64,000 nucleotides of DNA, from assembly GCA_030435675.1 (NCBI GenBank), contig CM059621.1, positions 17,050,001 through 17,114,000 on the forward strand, written 5' to 3'. Source of the stretch: Steinernema hermaphroditum (Eukaryota > Nematoda > Chromadorea > Rhabditida > Steinernematidae). Of the stretch, positions 1 to 11,868 are shown in pieces. The notes beneath the pieces were generated by a model. It did not search any database. It worked only from the letters and a program-made list of their open reading frames with translations, and was not told the DNA's origin. The position numbers were made by a program, and so were the translations under genes. Position 1 is the stretch's first letter, and the number at the start of each line of letters is the position of its first letter.

Positions 1-130
1 GGAAACGACCGTAGAGCACTTCGCCCTCGTCGAGCACGTAGTCAGCGTGGCCGTCGTCGTAACCGCCGTTGTGAGCCATCTGCGGTGGCAGTCCAGCCGC
101 TGGAGGGTTTTGCGGCCATGTCATTCTCGA
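1..130 (-). CDS. N-terminal exon of an unrecognised protein (partial)
   Basis: An open frame reads leftwards from an ATG at 124-122 off the left edge of the window, giving 41 residues that start MTWPQNPPAAGLPPQMAHNG and continue with an acidic stretch ending LDEGEVLYGRF. It is rich in Pro, Gly, Asp and Tyr and has no signal peptide or membrane segment. A nematode-style acceptor (TTTCCAG on the minus strand) lies six bases before the ATG, at 131-132, and could be a trans-splice or 5'UTR splice site, which supports this start. A second ATG at 119-117 is in another frame that closes quickly. I do not recognise the protein; the low-complexity start is typical of regulatory proteins, but that is only an impression. 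Confidence 0.5.
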
Positions 131-372
131 CTGGAAATAGGGAGAGTTACACGCTGAGAAAAGGAGAAGAAGCACGGGAAGCGATGCAAGAAGTTCATTT
201 GGGCGAAAGATTTGGCAAATTCTAGCTACTTCATAGCTTCGAAAATTTGTTGGAGCGTCTCAACGCGATTGTATGAATGGATCATTTCAAATTCTTATCA
301 TTTCGAAATTGGCGAATGTCTCTGGAGGGGTTGTCTCGTTTGCAGACAGAGTGGCGGTCTGAAGATTGGTTG
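131..372. other. Flank between first gene and MULE
   Basis: No gene is visible. This is the upstream side of the left-edge gene, probably its promoter, up to the target-site duplication of the transposon. Confidence 0.4.
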
Positions 373-381
373 CCCGAATCT
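373..381 (+). repeat. Target-site duplication, left
   Basis: CCCGAATCT here is repeated exactly at 3017-3025, directly outside both ends of the element. A 9-bp duplication is the usual Mutator/MULE size. Confidence 0.85.
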
Positions 382-603
382 GGGTGCGTAACGATTTGAC
401 GCGAACGATTTGCCGCAGTAACGATTTGACGCGAACGATTTGACGCGAACGATTTGCCGCGAACGATTTGCCGCGAACGATTTGCCGCGAGCACGATTTG
501 CCGCGAGCACGATTTGCCGCGAACGATTTGCCGCGAACGATTTGCCGCGAACGATTTGCCGCGAGCACGATTTGCCGCGAGACTGGCTCCCGGCACGAAA
601 ACG
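382..603 (+). repeat. Left terminal inverted repeat, motif array
   Basis: Thirteen copies of ACGATTTG followed by CCG or ACG, spaced 14 or 16 bp (GCGA or GCGAGC linkers), end in a unique inner segment GGCTCCCGGCACGAAAACG. That inner segment is matched inverted at 2751-2769. Confidence 0.9.
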
Positions 604-674
604 TTTCGGAGACGCTGTTTTTGCGTTCTTCGGAGCTTACACGTCATCTTCTGCTCTTTTTTTGCTTCGCTGTT

Positions 675-2619
675 ATGTTTGCTTCGGTTTTTGCTGCGTT
701 CGGGGCGACAACTGAACAAGGAAGTTCCACAGAAGTTCAGTCGTCTGAAAGGTTGGCGAATTTGCGAATCGCTGTTCGAGTGTCTTTTAGCTTGATTCCG
801 GCAACAACCGTGATAGTGACGACAGCGGATTCGACGACAGAAGCAGCTTCATCCTCCGGCACTGCTTCCAGCGACGTGCCCGGCCAGCAGGACGGAGGTG
901 CCTAAGATAATTGACTATGAGTAACTCTGTTCTTGCGACTTTCAGACGTTGAGGAGGACCTGGCACCCTGGGGAGCTTTTCCTGCTTCCAGTACTACTTT
1001 TTTGGGTCGGCCGCAGTTTGTGCAAACTGAGCGCAAGAAGGAGAAGTTGTGTTTTGATGGGCATATGTACATACGCGACAGAACCAGTGCCTCTGGAGAT
1101 GTGGTCTTCTGGAGATGTGACCAGCGTGCCGTATCACGATGTAAGGCGCGGCTTCATTTATCAACAACGAGCGGAGAGGTACGTGGGTTAATGTACTGCG
1201 GTTACTGTACTCGTCTCTTACAGGTTGCCGCTCTTTTGCAAAATCACAACCATGATTCGGCCGTTGCCCGCTGTGAGGCTCAGAAGATCGCGAATATGAT
1301 TAAAGATCGTGCGGCATCTACGATGGAAACCCCGGCACAACTAAGGATGGAATGTATGGCAGCAGCAAAACCTGGTCGTGCCGTGCTCAGCGCACTTCCG
1401 CACAAGAGTGCTCTTCGGATGATTGCACATCGAGCACGTAAATCGAAACGAGCTCCGCCTGCTCCCACGTCTTTGGACCAACTTGTGATTCCTAATGAAT
1501 TTAAAGTATATGATCTTTGCTCTGGTGCGTACTTATTAATGCTTCTGAAGTAATTACTGTATTACAGGAACTCGGGAGCCATTTCTTCTTCTTGATTCAC
1601 TTGTTGATGACCCCAGTGCTCTCAACCGAATTCTTGTGTTTGGACGAGAAAGCACTATGCTCTGGGCCCGCACTATGAAGCACATATATGTAGATGGCAC
1701 ATTTCGAAGTGCTCCGCCACTATTTAATCAAGTTTTCGTCATTCTAGCGGAGAGAAGTGGATACGTTTTCCCGGTGTTAACAGCTCTGTTACCGAACAAA
1801 GCTGGTTCTACATATGAAGCACTTTTTCGCATGATTCACCAGAAGTGGCCGGAGTTCAAACCGGAATCGATGTTTATAGATTTCGAGAAGGCAGCTTTTA
1901 ACGCGGCGAACAAGATATTCCCAGAAATTCGGATCTTAGGCTGCCTATTCCACCTAGCACAAAATTTCAAAAAACAGTTTACGGGACATCTTTTGCGTCG
2001 GTACAACACGGAGCCGGATTTCGCTGTGGAAGCGCGCAAGATTCTCGCTCTGGCATTTGTGAAGCCCGAAGATCTTGACCGTGCCGTTTGTGAACTATCC
2101 GAAAGTTGGGAGGAGGTGGAACATCGAGGCGAGGACGACGGAGAAGATCTGATAACTACGGATCTGTCGGTACTTGAGCCAGTCCTCAAATGGTTTGAAG
2201 ACAACTACATGGGGAAAGTCGATCGCCGTGGAAACCGACGATCGCCTCAATTCGCTGTTGATATGTGGAATTGTCATGATCGAGTAGGTTTTTTTTATGC
2301 AAGCTGTCCTTTAAAACGAATTTAGGTCTTGAAGAACGATCCGCGCACAAATAATCGAGCGGAAGCCGCACACCGTCGATTGCAGAGAGAACTGGGTGCC
2401 GATCACCCGTCGATTTGGAAATTCATTGAGAGTCTTCGAAAGGTCCAAATAGGCGTCGATAAGAGCTTTGAAGATATGCTGATTGGACGTCCTGCAGAGC
2501 AGAAGCGCAAGAAGTATCGCGATGCTGACCTGAGGATCCGACGGCTCGTTGATGGCTACGATGAGGACAATCTGCTCGATTTTCTGCGCGGGATCGCGAC
2601 TAACATCGGAATGAGTTGA
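675..2619 (+). CDS. FLYWCH-MULE transposase
   Basis: This is the transposase of the enclosing element; it should cut and rejoin the element ends. The model has five exons: 675-897, 946-1178, 1224-1524, 1568-2283 and 2326-2619, with introns of 42-48 bp and consistent phases, giving 588 aa. The start is the least certain part: an upstream ATG at 468 lies inside the terminal array, and the first ATG after the array is used here. Residues about 95-175 form a FLYWCH zinc finger (FWRC, then CKAR, then NHNH, with an intron inside). The MULE domain follows: VDGTF (first Asp), FIDFE (second Asp), the GCLFHLAQ motif and TNNRAEAAHRRL (Glu). All expected catalytic positions are present and there is no stop or frameshift. 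FLYWCH fingers bind DNA; here the finger probably recognises the terminal motif array (inference). Confidence 0.85.
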
Positions 2620-2750
2620 AATGCTGTTGTTTTTATGTGATCGTTGTTAAACATTTTGTTACTTTACAGGATAAACGCTGTTAGATATGCTTTTTTCGTC
2701 CTGGCATATCTAACCTTTCTCAAACTTCGGCAGACTGTCCAAAAACGGAT

Positions 2751-3016
2751 CGTTTTCGTGCCGGGAGCCATTCTCGCGTCAAATCGTTCGCGTCAAATCG
2801 TTCGCGGCAAATCGTTCGCGGCAAATCGTGCTCGCGGCAAATCGTGCTCGCGGCAAATCGTTCGCGGCAAATCGTTCGCGGCAAATCGTGCTCGCGGCAA
2901 ATCGTGCTCGCGGCAAATCGTTCGCGGCAAATCGTTCGCGGCAAATCGTTCGCGTCAAATCGTTCGCGGCAAATCGTTACTGCGGCAAATCGTTCGCGTC
3001 AAATCGTTCTGCTCCC
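2751..3016 (-). repeat. Right terminal inverted repeat, motif array
   Basis: Sixteen inverted copies of the same motif (CAAATCGT on the plus strand) in an order that mirrors the left array, including the GTAAC variant spacing near the outer end. The array is longer than the left one by about three units, as expected for slippage in a tandem array. Confidence 0.9.
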
Positions 3017-3025
3017 CCCGAATCT
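3017..3025 (+). repeat. Target-site duplication, right
   Basis: Exact copy of 373-381 (CCCGAATCT), immediately after the right terminus. Confidence 0.85.
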
Positions 3026-3442
3026 ACAGCGTATAGTCTGTGGATGATTCATTCTTGTGTCCGTGGAGCCGTGTAGAGCGGTGCGTTGGTGCTCTTCTCT
3101 TTCTGTTCGGAATTTTCTTGCAGTGGTTCTTAGTTCTTAGTGCACACAGTGTAATTTTCTATTTAGACGACTCGAACTGACTGCAACGAAAAGAACTTTG
3201 CTTTGTTTGACACGTTTGCTCGCTTTTTTCCAGGGAGTTTTGGCCTGAACGCCCTTCTGTCCCCATCGGGTCCTTCAGGTTTACCGGGAACGAACATTTC
3301 CTTGGGGTCCATTGCCTGTTATCTGCTCGCCATTCTTGTAAAACGTTTTGAAACTATCTTTATTGGCTCCAACCGACGCGTAACTACAGAAAGCCATATA
3401 GTCATACCCGTGACCTTTTCATGACGCACAAAAGTTCGTCTT
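3026..3442. other. Short gap after MULE
   Basis: No gene or repeat recognised. It includes the presumed 3' region of the ADAMTS gene on the minus strand; no AATAAA was identified. Confidence 0.4.
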
Positions 3443-6400
3443 CTAGCCGTTTCGCCTCTCGGGACAGGGCTGCTCGCCACAGTGCCGATATTCGGTCGCC
3501 GGCCCGACGCAGCCGAATCCCTCGCATATACGGTATCTCCGCGCGAGACCGCCTCCGCACGAATCCGAACATCTAAACTCTTTTTTTATGGGTCTTTCGA
3601 TGACTCCACCTACCCGCTCCAAAGGGTCCAATTCCGCCATTTCGCAGACGGCTTAATGTCTGCACCACATGGCGTCCTTATACACAGTCTCATGTCTTTG
3701 TCTATGCCTGTAAGGATTACGGTATACGCTTGATTACCCTTTAAACCACCTGGACAGCCGCTCCCATCGCATATCCTCGTTCTCATCTTCACACCCTGAC
3801 CACAACTCGCGCTGCAGAGGGACCACTCCGTCCAAGATGTCCAAGTTTCCTTGGAGACCACACATGGCGTTTCACATCGGCGCGTCTCCTCGGGACACTT
3901 GCCGACGGTGCAGTTTTGGTTCCGTCTTTCGACGCCGACTCCACAGGAGACGCTGCACGGCGACCACTCGGACCATACTACCGTAATCTCAGGGAACGGT
4001 ATGAAGCCGAGAGGTACGGTAGAGTTTTTGATTGCTATGGTTACGGTAGGCGGCGATGAGGTTACTATAGATGTAGGGCAGAGAGGTAGAGGTTCGCAGG
4101 GCTGGCGTTCGATGCAAAACCCTTCTGGAACGAATGGTTACGGTAGTTTTTGTCAAGTCAGCACATACCATCTTTACAATTAGTTTTCGTCCTATACCGT
4201 AATCCACTGCTTCCACAAGATGCCGAGCAGCTGGACCATCTGGTCCACTCGCTCACCGGTTGGACCACACACGGCGGTCCTCGACAGACGGCGCGCTGCT
4301 TCGGAGAGCCGACGCACTGCTCAGAGGAGCAGCTCCGAGTGCGCTGGGTGACTCCAAAGGAGTTGCAGAGTGTGGCGGTGCACTCGGACCAGACCGTCCA
4401 CGCGCTCCAGGACCCGAAGTGCGTCTCAGCGGAGGAGGAACTGCGATTCTCCATCGAATGCGAGAGCTCCTCGGCCGACAACTCCGGAGGATTGAGGGGA
4501 CAGTCGCCGGTGGAGTTCACCAGGGCCTTGCCACCACAGCCCAGCGTCTACATGGCCGCAGTGCAACTATTACGATCGTCGAGACGCCTACCATGCAGTC
4601 TCCCTGGACACAGTACTTGTCCGTCCCACACGGGGTCCCGTCCGGAAAATTCGCGATCGTCCTGATGTTGTTCCTCGACATGAAGCACCAGATCTTGCAC
4701 GGCGCTTGCTCGTACTGGAATCCTTTTCCGGTCAGGTGGAGCAGCGGGCTGGTGGGGTGATCACGGTACTTGGTACAGACGTCTGATGCGAATTCCTGGA
4801 TTGAAGGACCTTTGCACGCCTGAAGATGGGCTAGACCAGCGGTGACTGGACGAGTTTTACCCTTCGGTGACATCGAACCGCTCTCAGTGGAGAACCAGGA
4901 CATTCTCGGCCGCCATTGTTAGGACTGGACAGATCACAGGGTTACGGTAGGCGCCTGAGATGACCTACCTCGGGCTGTCACACTTCCTGACGGAGCGCCT
5001 CACTCTCAGTTGGCCCTGCAGGGCGCACTCCGAACAGCCCATGCCACACGCCGACATCTCGTTCCACTCGCTCCACTGGCCATGTACTTGTCGCAGCTTC
5101 GACTGTGTCGCCACACACTTGCCCCCGACACAGTACTTCCCCTTCCCGCAGAAGGTGCCCTCGAGCGCCGGATGCGCCGTCCTGATGATCCCCTCGTTGT
5201 TTCCGCACCACACCATTTCACAGACGTCCTGAAGACGTCGTCTCATTCATGCGCCTCGCCCTACCGTATACCTCCAACGTCTGGCCGTCTCTGAGCTCGT
5301 GGCGCCAACACTCTCCGTGGAACATCGTGCACTGCTCGTTGATCGGATAGTCCTGGCCCGGGTACAGCTCCACACTGTTGTCTATCACCGAATTCGTCTC
5401 TGTCTCCTGGTCGTCTGGCGACGGATCGTCTCGTAGACAGTTGTGCGGCCTATTCGGACTGCCCATGCGTGTGACGAACACGTTGAGCTCCTTGACGCTG
5501 CAATGCGACCACTCGGTCTTGCCGGTGCCCACCGACGGCGACATGATGCAGCAGCGCAGATCGCACTCGTTGTCTCCGTCGTGGTACATGCCGAGACTGT
5601 GGCCCATCTCGTGGGTGACCACGAAGACCGACCCGAAGTCGAGGCCTTCGTTGATCGTGCAGCTGCGGATGCCGGAGCACATTCCCTTGACGGGCGCATA
5701 TCCGGCGACGGCCTTCAGGTTGTCGCGGTACAGATCATAGCTGAAACATGATGTGTCTAAGGGTCTAGTCTACAGTAGGGGTCGCTTGCCCCTGGTGGGT
5801 TCGACACCCAAAGCGCTAAACCAGTGCTAAAAAGTGCGCCTCGATGAACAATTTGAGGCGGACTTAACAAAGCTAACACAAAAGAGGAAATCCTACATTT
5901 TGCACAGAAAAAAGCCAGCTATTTTTGAAAATAGACCAAAATCGCGTGGTTTCTTAAAGGAACCCGGTCATGGATAAAAAAACTTCTTCAAATCTTCTGA
6001 AAATTTGTACATCCCTGTTTTCGGGGTTGCTGAACACGATGGTGAAGTCGGTTTCTCGGAAAACATGATAGTTTCTGAGAAATAGCAAAAAATAGACAAA
6101 AAACGTCGTGGAAACTTTGCCTTCAAGCGCAAGGCAGAGTTCGCGGTTCGTTCCGCAAACGTTTCAGCCCTTGTTTTAGAGGCTGCCCCACATCATGCTG
6201 AAATCAGTTTGTCAAAATTCCCAGTAGTTTTCAAGAAACGGACCTTAGGATCCACACAGTTTTGATGTCCAATTCTCGGTGTGTCGGTCCCGCAACGATT
6301 TGCATGACGGACACGACCGTAGTTCCCGCGTTTTCTACGCACTTATCCTATCTAGGCGCGCCTGGGCTCATTCGACTCGCCAGAAGCTGTTGAGCAAAAT

Positions 6401-8629
6401 GTTCCCAAGCACGGAGCTGGTCGTTACCTATTTCGGCCAAAAAGAATGAAAATATTGCACAACTCGTGCCGCGCCGGATAGATCGTGTCGGGACCAACGG
6501 TAAAACACCTTCTGAATCCTAAGGTCCGTTTCTTGAAAACTACTGGGTTTTTTGGGAAACCGACTTCACCACCGTGCTCAGCGACCCCGAAAACACAGGG
6601 AAAAAATTTTCAGACGATTTATAAAACTTTTTTATCCATGACCGGGTCCCTTTAATATTGTGATCGTCATTTCCTACAAAAGTTAGTCGTCTGGGGTACT
6701 GCTGATGGCGTTGTTGCATCACTCTGTTGAGGTGTCGAAGATCTATCCATGAGGCGAAGAGCTTGTGCAGAGCAGACCGATCGACGGGATGAATGAGGCA
6801 CAAAGAAGCTATGTCTGTCTGATTTGTGAGAATGTTTCAGACAGTTTGATCTTGTCGATGGAGAAAGAGATGCCTCCAAATTTGATGTTTTTGAAACGTT
6901 TCATATATCATAGAGGGCAGAAAAAATATCTCCCAATGTCTAGACCATTTGTCTCGTCAAGAAACTCATAAAGTGACGCCACCAAACCGGTCATATTCTA
7001 CGCGAAAACCCATAAATCGCGTTATGCAAGCTCTAGGTCAAAAAAGAACGCGTGTTCTTACCCCGAGAACAGTAGCGCGTGATCCCAGTGGCGCGGATCC
7101 GAGTCGTTGATCGGGTTGATTGAGTGCTGGTAGTCGCAGAAGCTTTCGAGCAGACGGTCAACATCGCCGTTTCGGTGAGAGTTGCGACTCATCGACGGCT
7201 AAAGGCTTTTTGATGAGGGTTACGGGAGTTCTGACATACCGGTGGCATTTTGAGCACTCTGTATTTGACGATTTTCACTTTTACTTTTGGGTTTATGGTG
7301 GAGTGGCGGAAGAGAATGTCTATCTGAAATGTGGGTTACGGTGGATTACCGTACCCGCTACATACATTATTGACGACGGCGACGACGAATCGGTGCAGCT
7401 CTGCGTCGGCGTCGTTCTCGTAGAGTTTGTGGAAGTGCGACCACATCGTGTCGTCGGCGAACACGGCCAACTCGATCGTCATCTCCTCATCACTTAACTA
7501 CAGTAATCTCGACTCTCTTCCTGGCCGTTCCCCTACCGTAACACCGCTAGACGCTCCGAGAATCCTCCGAAGATGCTTCTGGCAAAACGATCTTCGGGGA
7601 AAGGATCGTCTTTGGCGTCGAAGAGGCACGAGTGTTGCTCGCTGATGTCGGCGCTCCTCTTGTGGATCACATGGGTGGTCTTTGGAGAGTTCACAGGCTG
7701 GATGAGGTAGTAGGACCCTTCGGCGACGATGAGCCCTCGCATTCGATCGCCACAACCCGTAAGCGACAGTTGTGAGCCGTTGTGTGAGATACCGTAACCC
7801 CGGAAGACGCACTCCTTTTCCGGGGAAGTAAAGCCCACGCCGAAGAGTGTTTTATGGGGTTCCAGCGCAAATTCGTACTCTTCGCCTTCGATGACGATGT
7901 TGAGGCGGTCGCCAGACCGTCTTGGCGAGTCGAGCCAATAGACGGGTACTGGAGAAGGGCTTTATTAGTCCGAGGAAAAGTGGGTCAGGTGCATCCTTAA
8001 CTTCAAAAAAATGTTAAATGCGAAAATGGAACGTTTCACTTTCATCGGGATTACGTTTGAGGGTCTTTCGAATTTCGTTCTAGGAAGTTCGATAAAGCGA
8101 TCTGTAGATAAGATAAAGGAGATTAATTGCATTCCAAAAAACAGTCTTATAAAGTCTTATCGAGAAATTAAACAAATATATCGCAAAATCTAGATTCTGT
8201 GGAGCCGATGCTGACCGAAAAGAAACGGGAACGGCGAACTACATGTTTCAAAACCGTAATCCCCGAACAGGCATGGGAGCATTCACTGAATTGAACCCTA
8301 GTGACTCCTCGTCAGCGTACATGACCAATTTTTGAACGACAACCTCACAAGAATGATTAAATCAGTCTAGACCTGTAAAATCGAGGCATTGCCCTCTGAG
8401 AGCCAACCGCACCAATGCACAACAACAGAATGGTCTCCCCTCTTCAGCAGACACTTCTTGCAGGAACAGACACTTATTTCTGCAGAACGAGACAGACACA
8501 AACGAACTCACCGTCTTCTTTCCTTTTTGTGCCAAAGATGTGGTGCAGCTGCAAGGGGTCCATCTGGTCGTGCACGGCGACGCTGACCGGGCCGAGCTGC
8601 AGAAGTGAGAGTGTGACCAGCAGCCACAT
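3443..8629 (-). CDS. Secreted ADAMTS metalloprotease
   Basis: A zinc endopeptidase of the ADAMTS family, expected to be secreted and to cut extracellular matrix or cuticle proteins. Thirteen exons: 8629-8512, 7948-7545, 7497-7366, 7323-7240, 7198-7062, 5740-5272, 5228-4969, 4924-4861, 4819-4592, 4547-4169, 4124-4066, 3987-3614 and 3572-3443. They sum to 945 aa with every splice phase consistent. A signal peptide starts [14 protein letters not shown] prodomain ending near VIHKRSAD (possible basic processing site) is followed by the reprolysin domain with [12 protein letters not shown] (about 335-346) and a Met-turn CIMSP. Then come a disintegrin-like segment, a first thrombospondin type 1 repeat, a Cys-rich region, and five more type 1 repeats ([54 protein letters not shown]). 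There is no obvious spacer module. This resembles C. elegans ADT-1/ADT-2 more than GON-1, but orthology was not tested. The acceptor at 3987 is non-consensus and was chosen because it keeps the phase. Confidence 0.9.
5954..6655 (-). mobile_element. TTAA-flanked inverted-repeat element, copy A
   Basis: This 0.7-kb element lies inside the 1.3-kb intron of the ADAMTS gene. Its ends read TTAA then AGGRACCCGGTCATGG, and the inverted form then TTAA. The ends share about 110 bp of inverted similarity. A near-identical full copy in opposite orientation is at 27185-27888. It has no coding capacity. TTAA borders suggest a piggyBac-type non-autonomous element (inference). Confidence 0.75.
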
Positions 8630-9285
8630 CGCATTAGCCGTGAATGCGCAACGGCAGCTAACAAGACGATGGATAAATGAGATTTCAACGCCTCACGAAT
8701 CGGCGTGCAATCGACGACGAGGAAACCAGTCGTCGCGTCTCCAGACGAGTCTCCTCCCCACAGCATACGTCGCTGTCCGCGGAATCATCGGCGCTTTACC
8801 TGCGGCTAATCGATTTGATCGCTTGTTGCAGAATGCCGTCACGGTCACTCGGACATCCACATGTTAGCCGCTGAAAGCAAACCGGTTAGAGGTGTTCGGA
8901 AATAGCTGCTCTGGAGCAGAACTTTCCTTTTGTATCTCCGAGACAAAACGAGTTCCTCCGACCACTGGGCATGTTTATAAGGTCAAAGCGGTGACTTTAT
9001 CGCCCTTCTCCTCAAATTAGAACCACCGGCGCTGTCCGATCTCGAAGAGCTGCGCTGAAGGAGTTGCAGAACCAAATCCGGACCTTCGCCAGCACACCAT
9101 GCACAAAGCGTGGAGATTGCAGCACCCGATAAAGTTATCCTCGTCATTGCGAAGTAGTCATTAAGTTAGGATTAGCACAGAAGACGCTGGTTTAATGGAA
9201 ACTCTTTATAACCATCAACACACAAGGTACAGACGGGGATTGTCAAATCGAAAACTACTCTATAAAAGACATCTCAACAAACTTT
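8630..9285. other. Upstream region of ADAMTS / 3' flank of ATP synthase c
   Basis: No gene is seen. The ADAMTS promoter should be here; I see no clear core motif. Confidence 0.35.
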
Positions 9286-10562
<1,277 letters not shown>

Positions 10563-11737
10563 ATGTCGTTCAACAAAACGATGCATGACCGCAATCCTTA
10601 CAAGAAGAACCCTCCGAACTTCACCGCGTTGGCACGAGAGTACCCTGAGCTGAGAAAACACTGCTTCATCACCAACCGAGGCACCGTAACTACCGAATCC
10701 TTTGTTTTTCGTAACTTTTCCTTTTCCAGTTGAATCTGAATTTCGCCGATTCCGAAGCGGTCCGCATCTTGACTTTGGTCCTGCTCAGGAAGGATTTCGG
10801 GTTGACCATTGAACTGCCCCACAACAGTCTTGTCCCTCGCGTACCGCAGCGGCTGAATTACCTTCTCTTCCTCGAGGACCTCTTGCTGGCGAATGGGCTA
10901 AAGAACAGCGATGTGACCGGCATCGATGTGGGTAAGTTCTTTCCCGTGGAATTGCCAAACTTGCGGGATTTCAGGCACAGGCTGTTCGTGCATCTATCCT
11001 TTGATGGGTGCTGCAAAATTTCGGTGGAAGTTCGTAGCAACAGAAATTGATGAAACGTCCATCAAGATGGCAAAGTCGAATGTCGAGAAGAATGGACAAA
11101 CTGAAAACATAACGGTGATGTGTCCCAGAGAATCAACGATCCTTACCGTATGTGGTGTCCACTCTATATCAATACACACCATTTCAGGAGGCGGTGAATG
11201 CAGCTCTTTGTGAAGGTTTCACCTTTTCTATGTGCAATCCTCCATTTTACGATTTTGAAGAAAGTTCCAGGGTATGCGATCCTGATTGTAAACGATTCTA
11301 TGAGGGTGTTACAGAAATACAGCATGGACGAGAACAACGCATGTGAAAACACTGTGACCGAGGGCGGAAGGCCAGCGCCTCGTTCCGCTACAGTTGCTCG
11401 TTTGAACGAGCTAGCCACAGAGGTGAGCAGAGCTGAGAAGTTTGGTCAAACAGATCGCTTTAGGGTGGCGAAGTAGCGTTTGTCTTACGCATGATTGAGG
11501 AAAGTATGGAGTTGCGAACGCGGATAAGGTGAGTAACGGCCAGAACTGCAAATTACATATGCAGATTTCAGGCTTTTCACGTCCATGGTTGGCATTAAAG
11601 CGAGCGTACAGAAGATAGAACGGGTTCTCAAGACAATTGGTGATGTCCGCTACGTGGTTTCGACTCTGGACCAAGGAAGAACGCAACGTTTTGTACTGGC
11701 TTGGACCTACGATAACGATGCGATATTGTCGCCATGA
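10563..11737 (+). CDS. mett-10: METTL16/METT-10 RNA N6-adenosine methyltransferase
   Basis: A SAM-dependent m6A methyltransferase. In C. elegans, METT-10 modifies U6 snRNA and the sams pre-mRNA 3' splice site (family knowledge). Seven exons: 10563-10685, 10730-10931, 10975-11147, 11188-11271, 11315-11422, 11464-11528 and 11572-11737, giving 306 aa. The N-terminus matches the family: DRNPYKKNPPNFTALAREYP, then the SAM-binding GIDVGTGCSCIYP near residue 105. The catalytic MCNPPF is at 181-186. The protein ends in FVLAWTYD, the usual end of the methyltransferase core. It is about half the length of human METTL16 and lacks a long C-terminal RNA-binding extension. The acceptor of exon 5 (TTACAG, 11309-11314) was chosen because a nearby alternative runs into a stop. 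Confidence 0.92.
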
Positions 11738-11868
11738 TCTGTATTGTATTTGCTCTAAACATTTCTTTTTTTCGAGGTCTGTTCATGAGTTGTTCGTTTC
11801 GATTCCATCTATCGTGAACTCTTGATAGTTCTTGATGATTTGACGTTTGGCTTGTTTGTCGTTTCAGG
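11738..11868 (+). promoter_or_regulatory. Short intercistronic region with trans-splice-like acceptor
   Basis: Only 131 bp separate the METTL16-like stop from the next start codon on the same strand. A perfect TTTCAG sits at 11862-11867, one base before the ATG. Spacing of about 100 bp with an acceptor just before the downstream ATG is typical of nematode operons resolved by SL2-type trans-splicing. The T-rich segment at 11755-11775 may serve as the U-rich element. Confidence 0.55.

Larger units (their letters stand above)
382..3016 (+). mobile_element. Complete MULE (Mutator-like) DNA transposon
   Basis: The element is 2,635 bp. It is bounded by the exact 9-bp duplication CCCGAATCT. Its two outermost ends align as inverted repeats: GGGTGCGTAACGATTTG on the left and GGGAGCAGAACGATTTG read inward from the right. 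Both termini then run into arrays of ACGATTTGMCG-type motifs, about 222 bp on the left and 266 bp on the right. They enclose one multi-exon transposase gene with FLYWCH and MULE domains. The frame is open throughout and the target duplication is intact, so the insertion is probably recent and may still be mobile. The family is known (MULE); the motif-array termini are discussed under findings. Confidence 0.9.

Noticed and set aside
388..580. Regularly spaced repeats resembling a CRISPR array
   Set aside because: Eukaryotic context, spacers of 2-6 bp that are not unique, and an inverted partner at 2751-3016; this is a transposon terminus.
282..719. Overlapping open frames on both strands across the left terminal array, and likewise at 2644-3036
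   Set aside because: They translate the tandem DNA motif (repeated RQIVRGKS or PRTICRERFAAND patterns) in several frames; repeat-driven, not coding.
5378..5751. Open frames opposite the ADAMTS catalytic exon
   Set aside because: Antisense shadows of a GC-rich coding exon.
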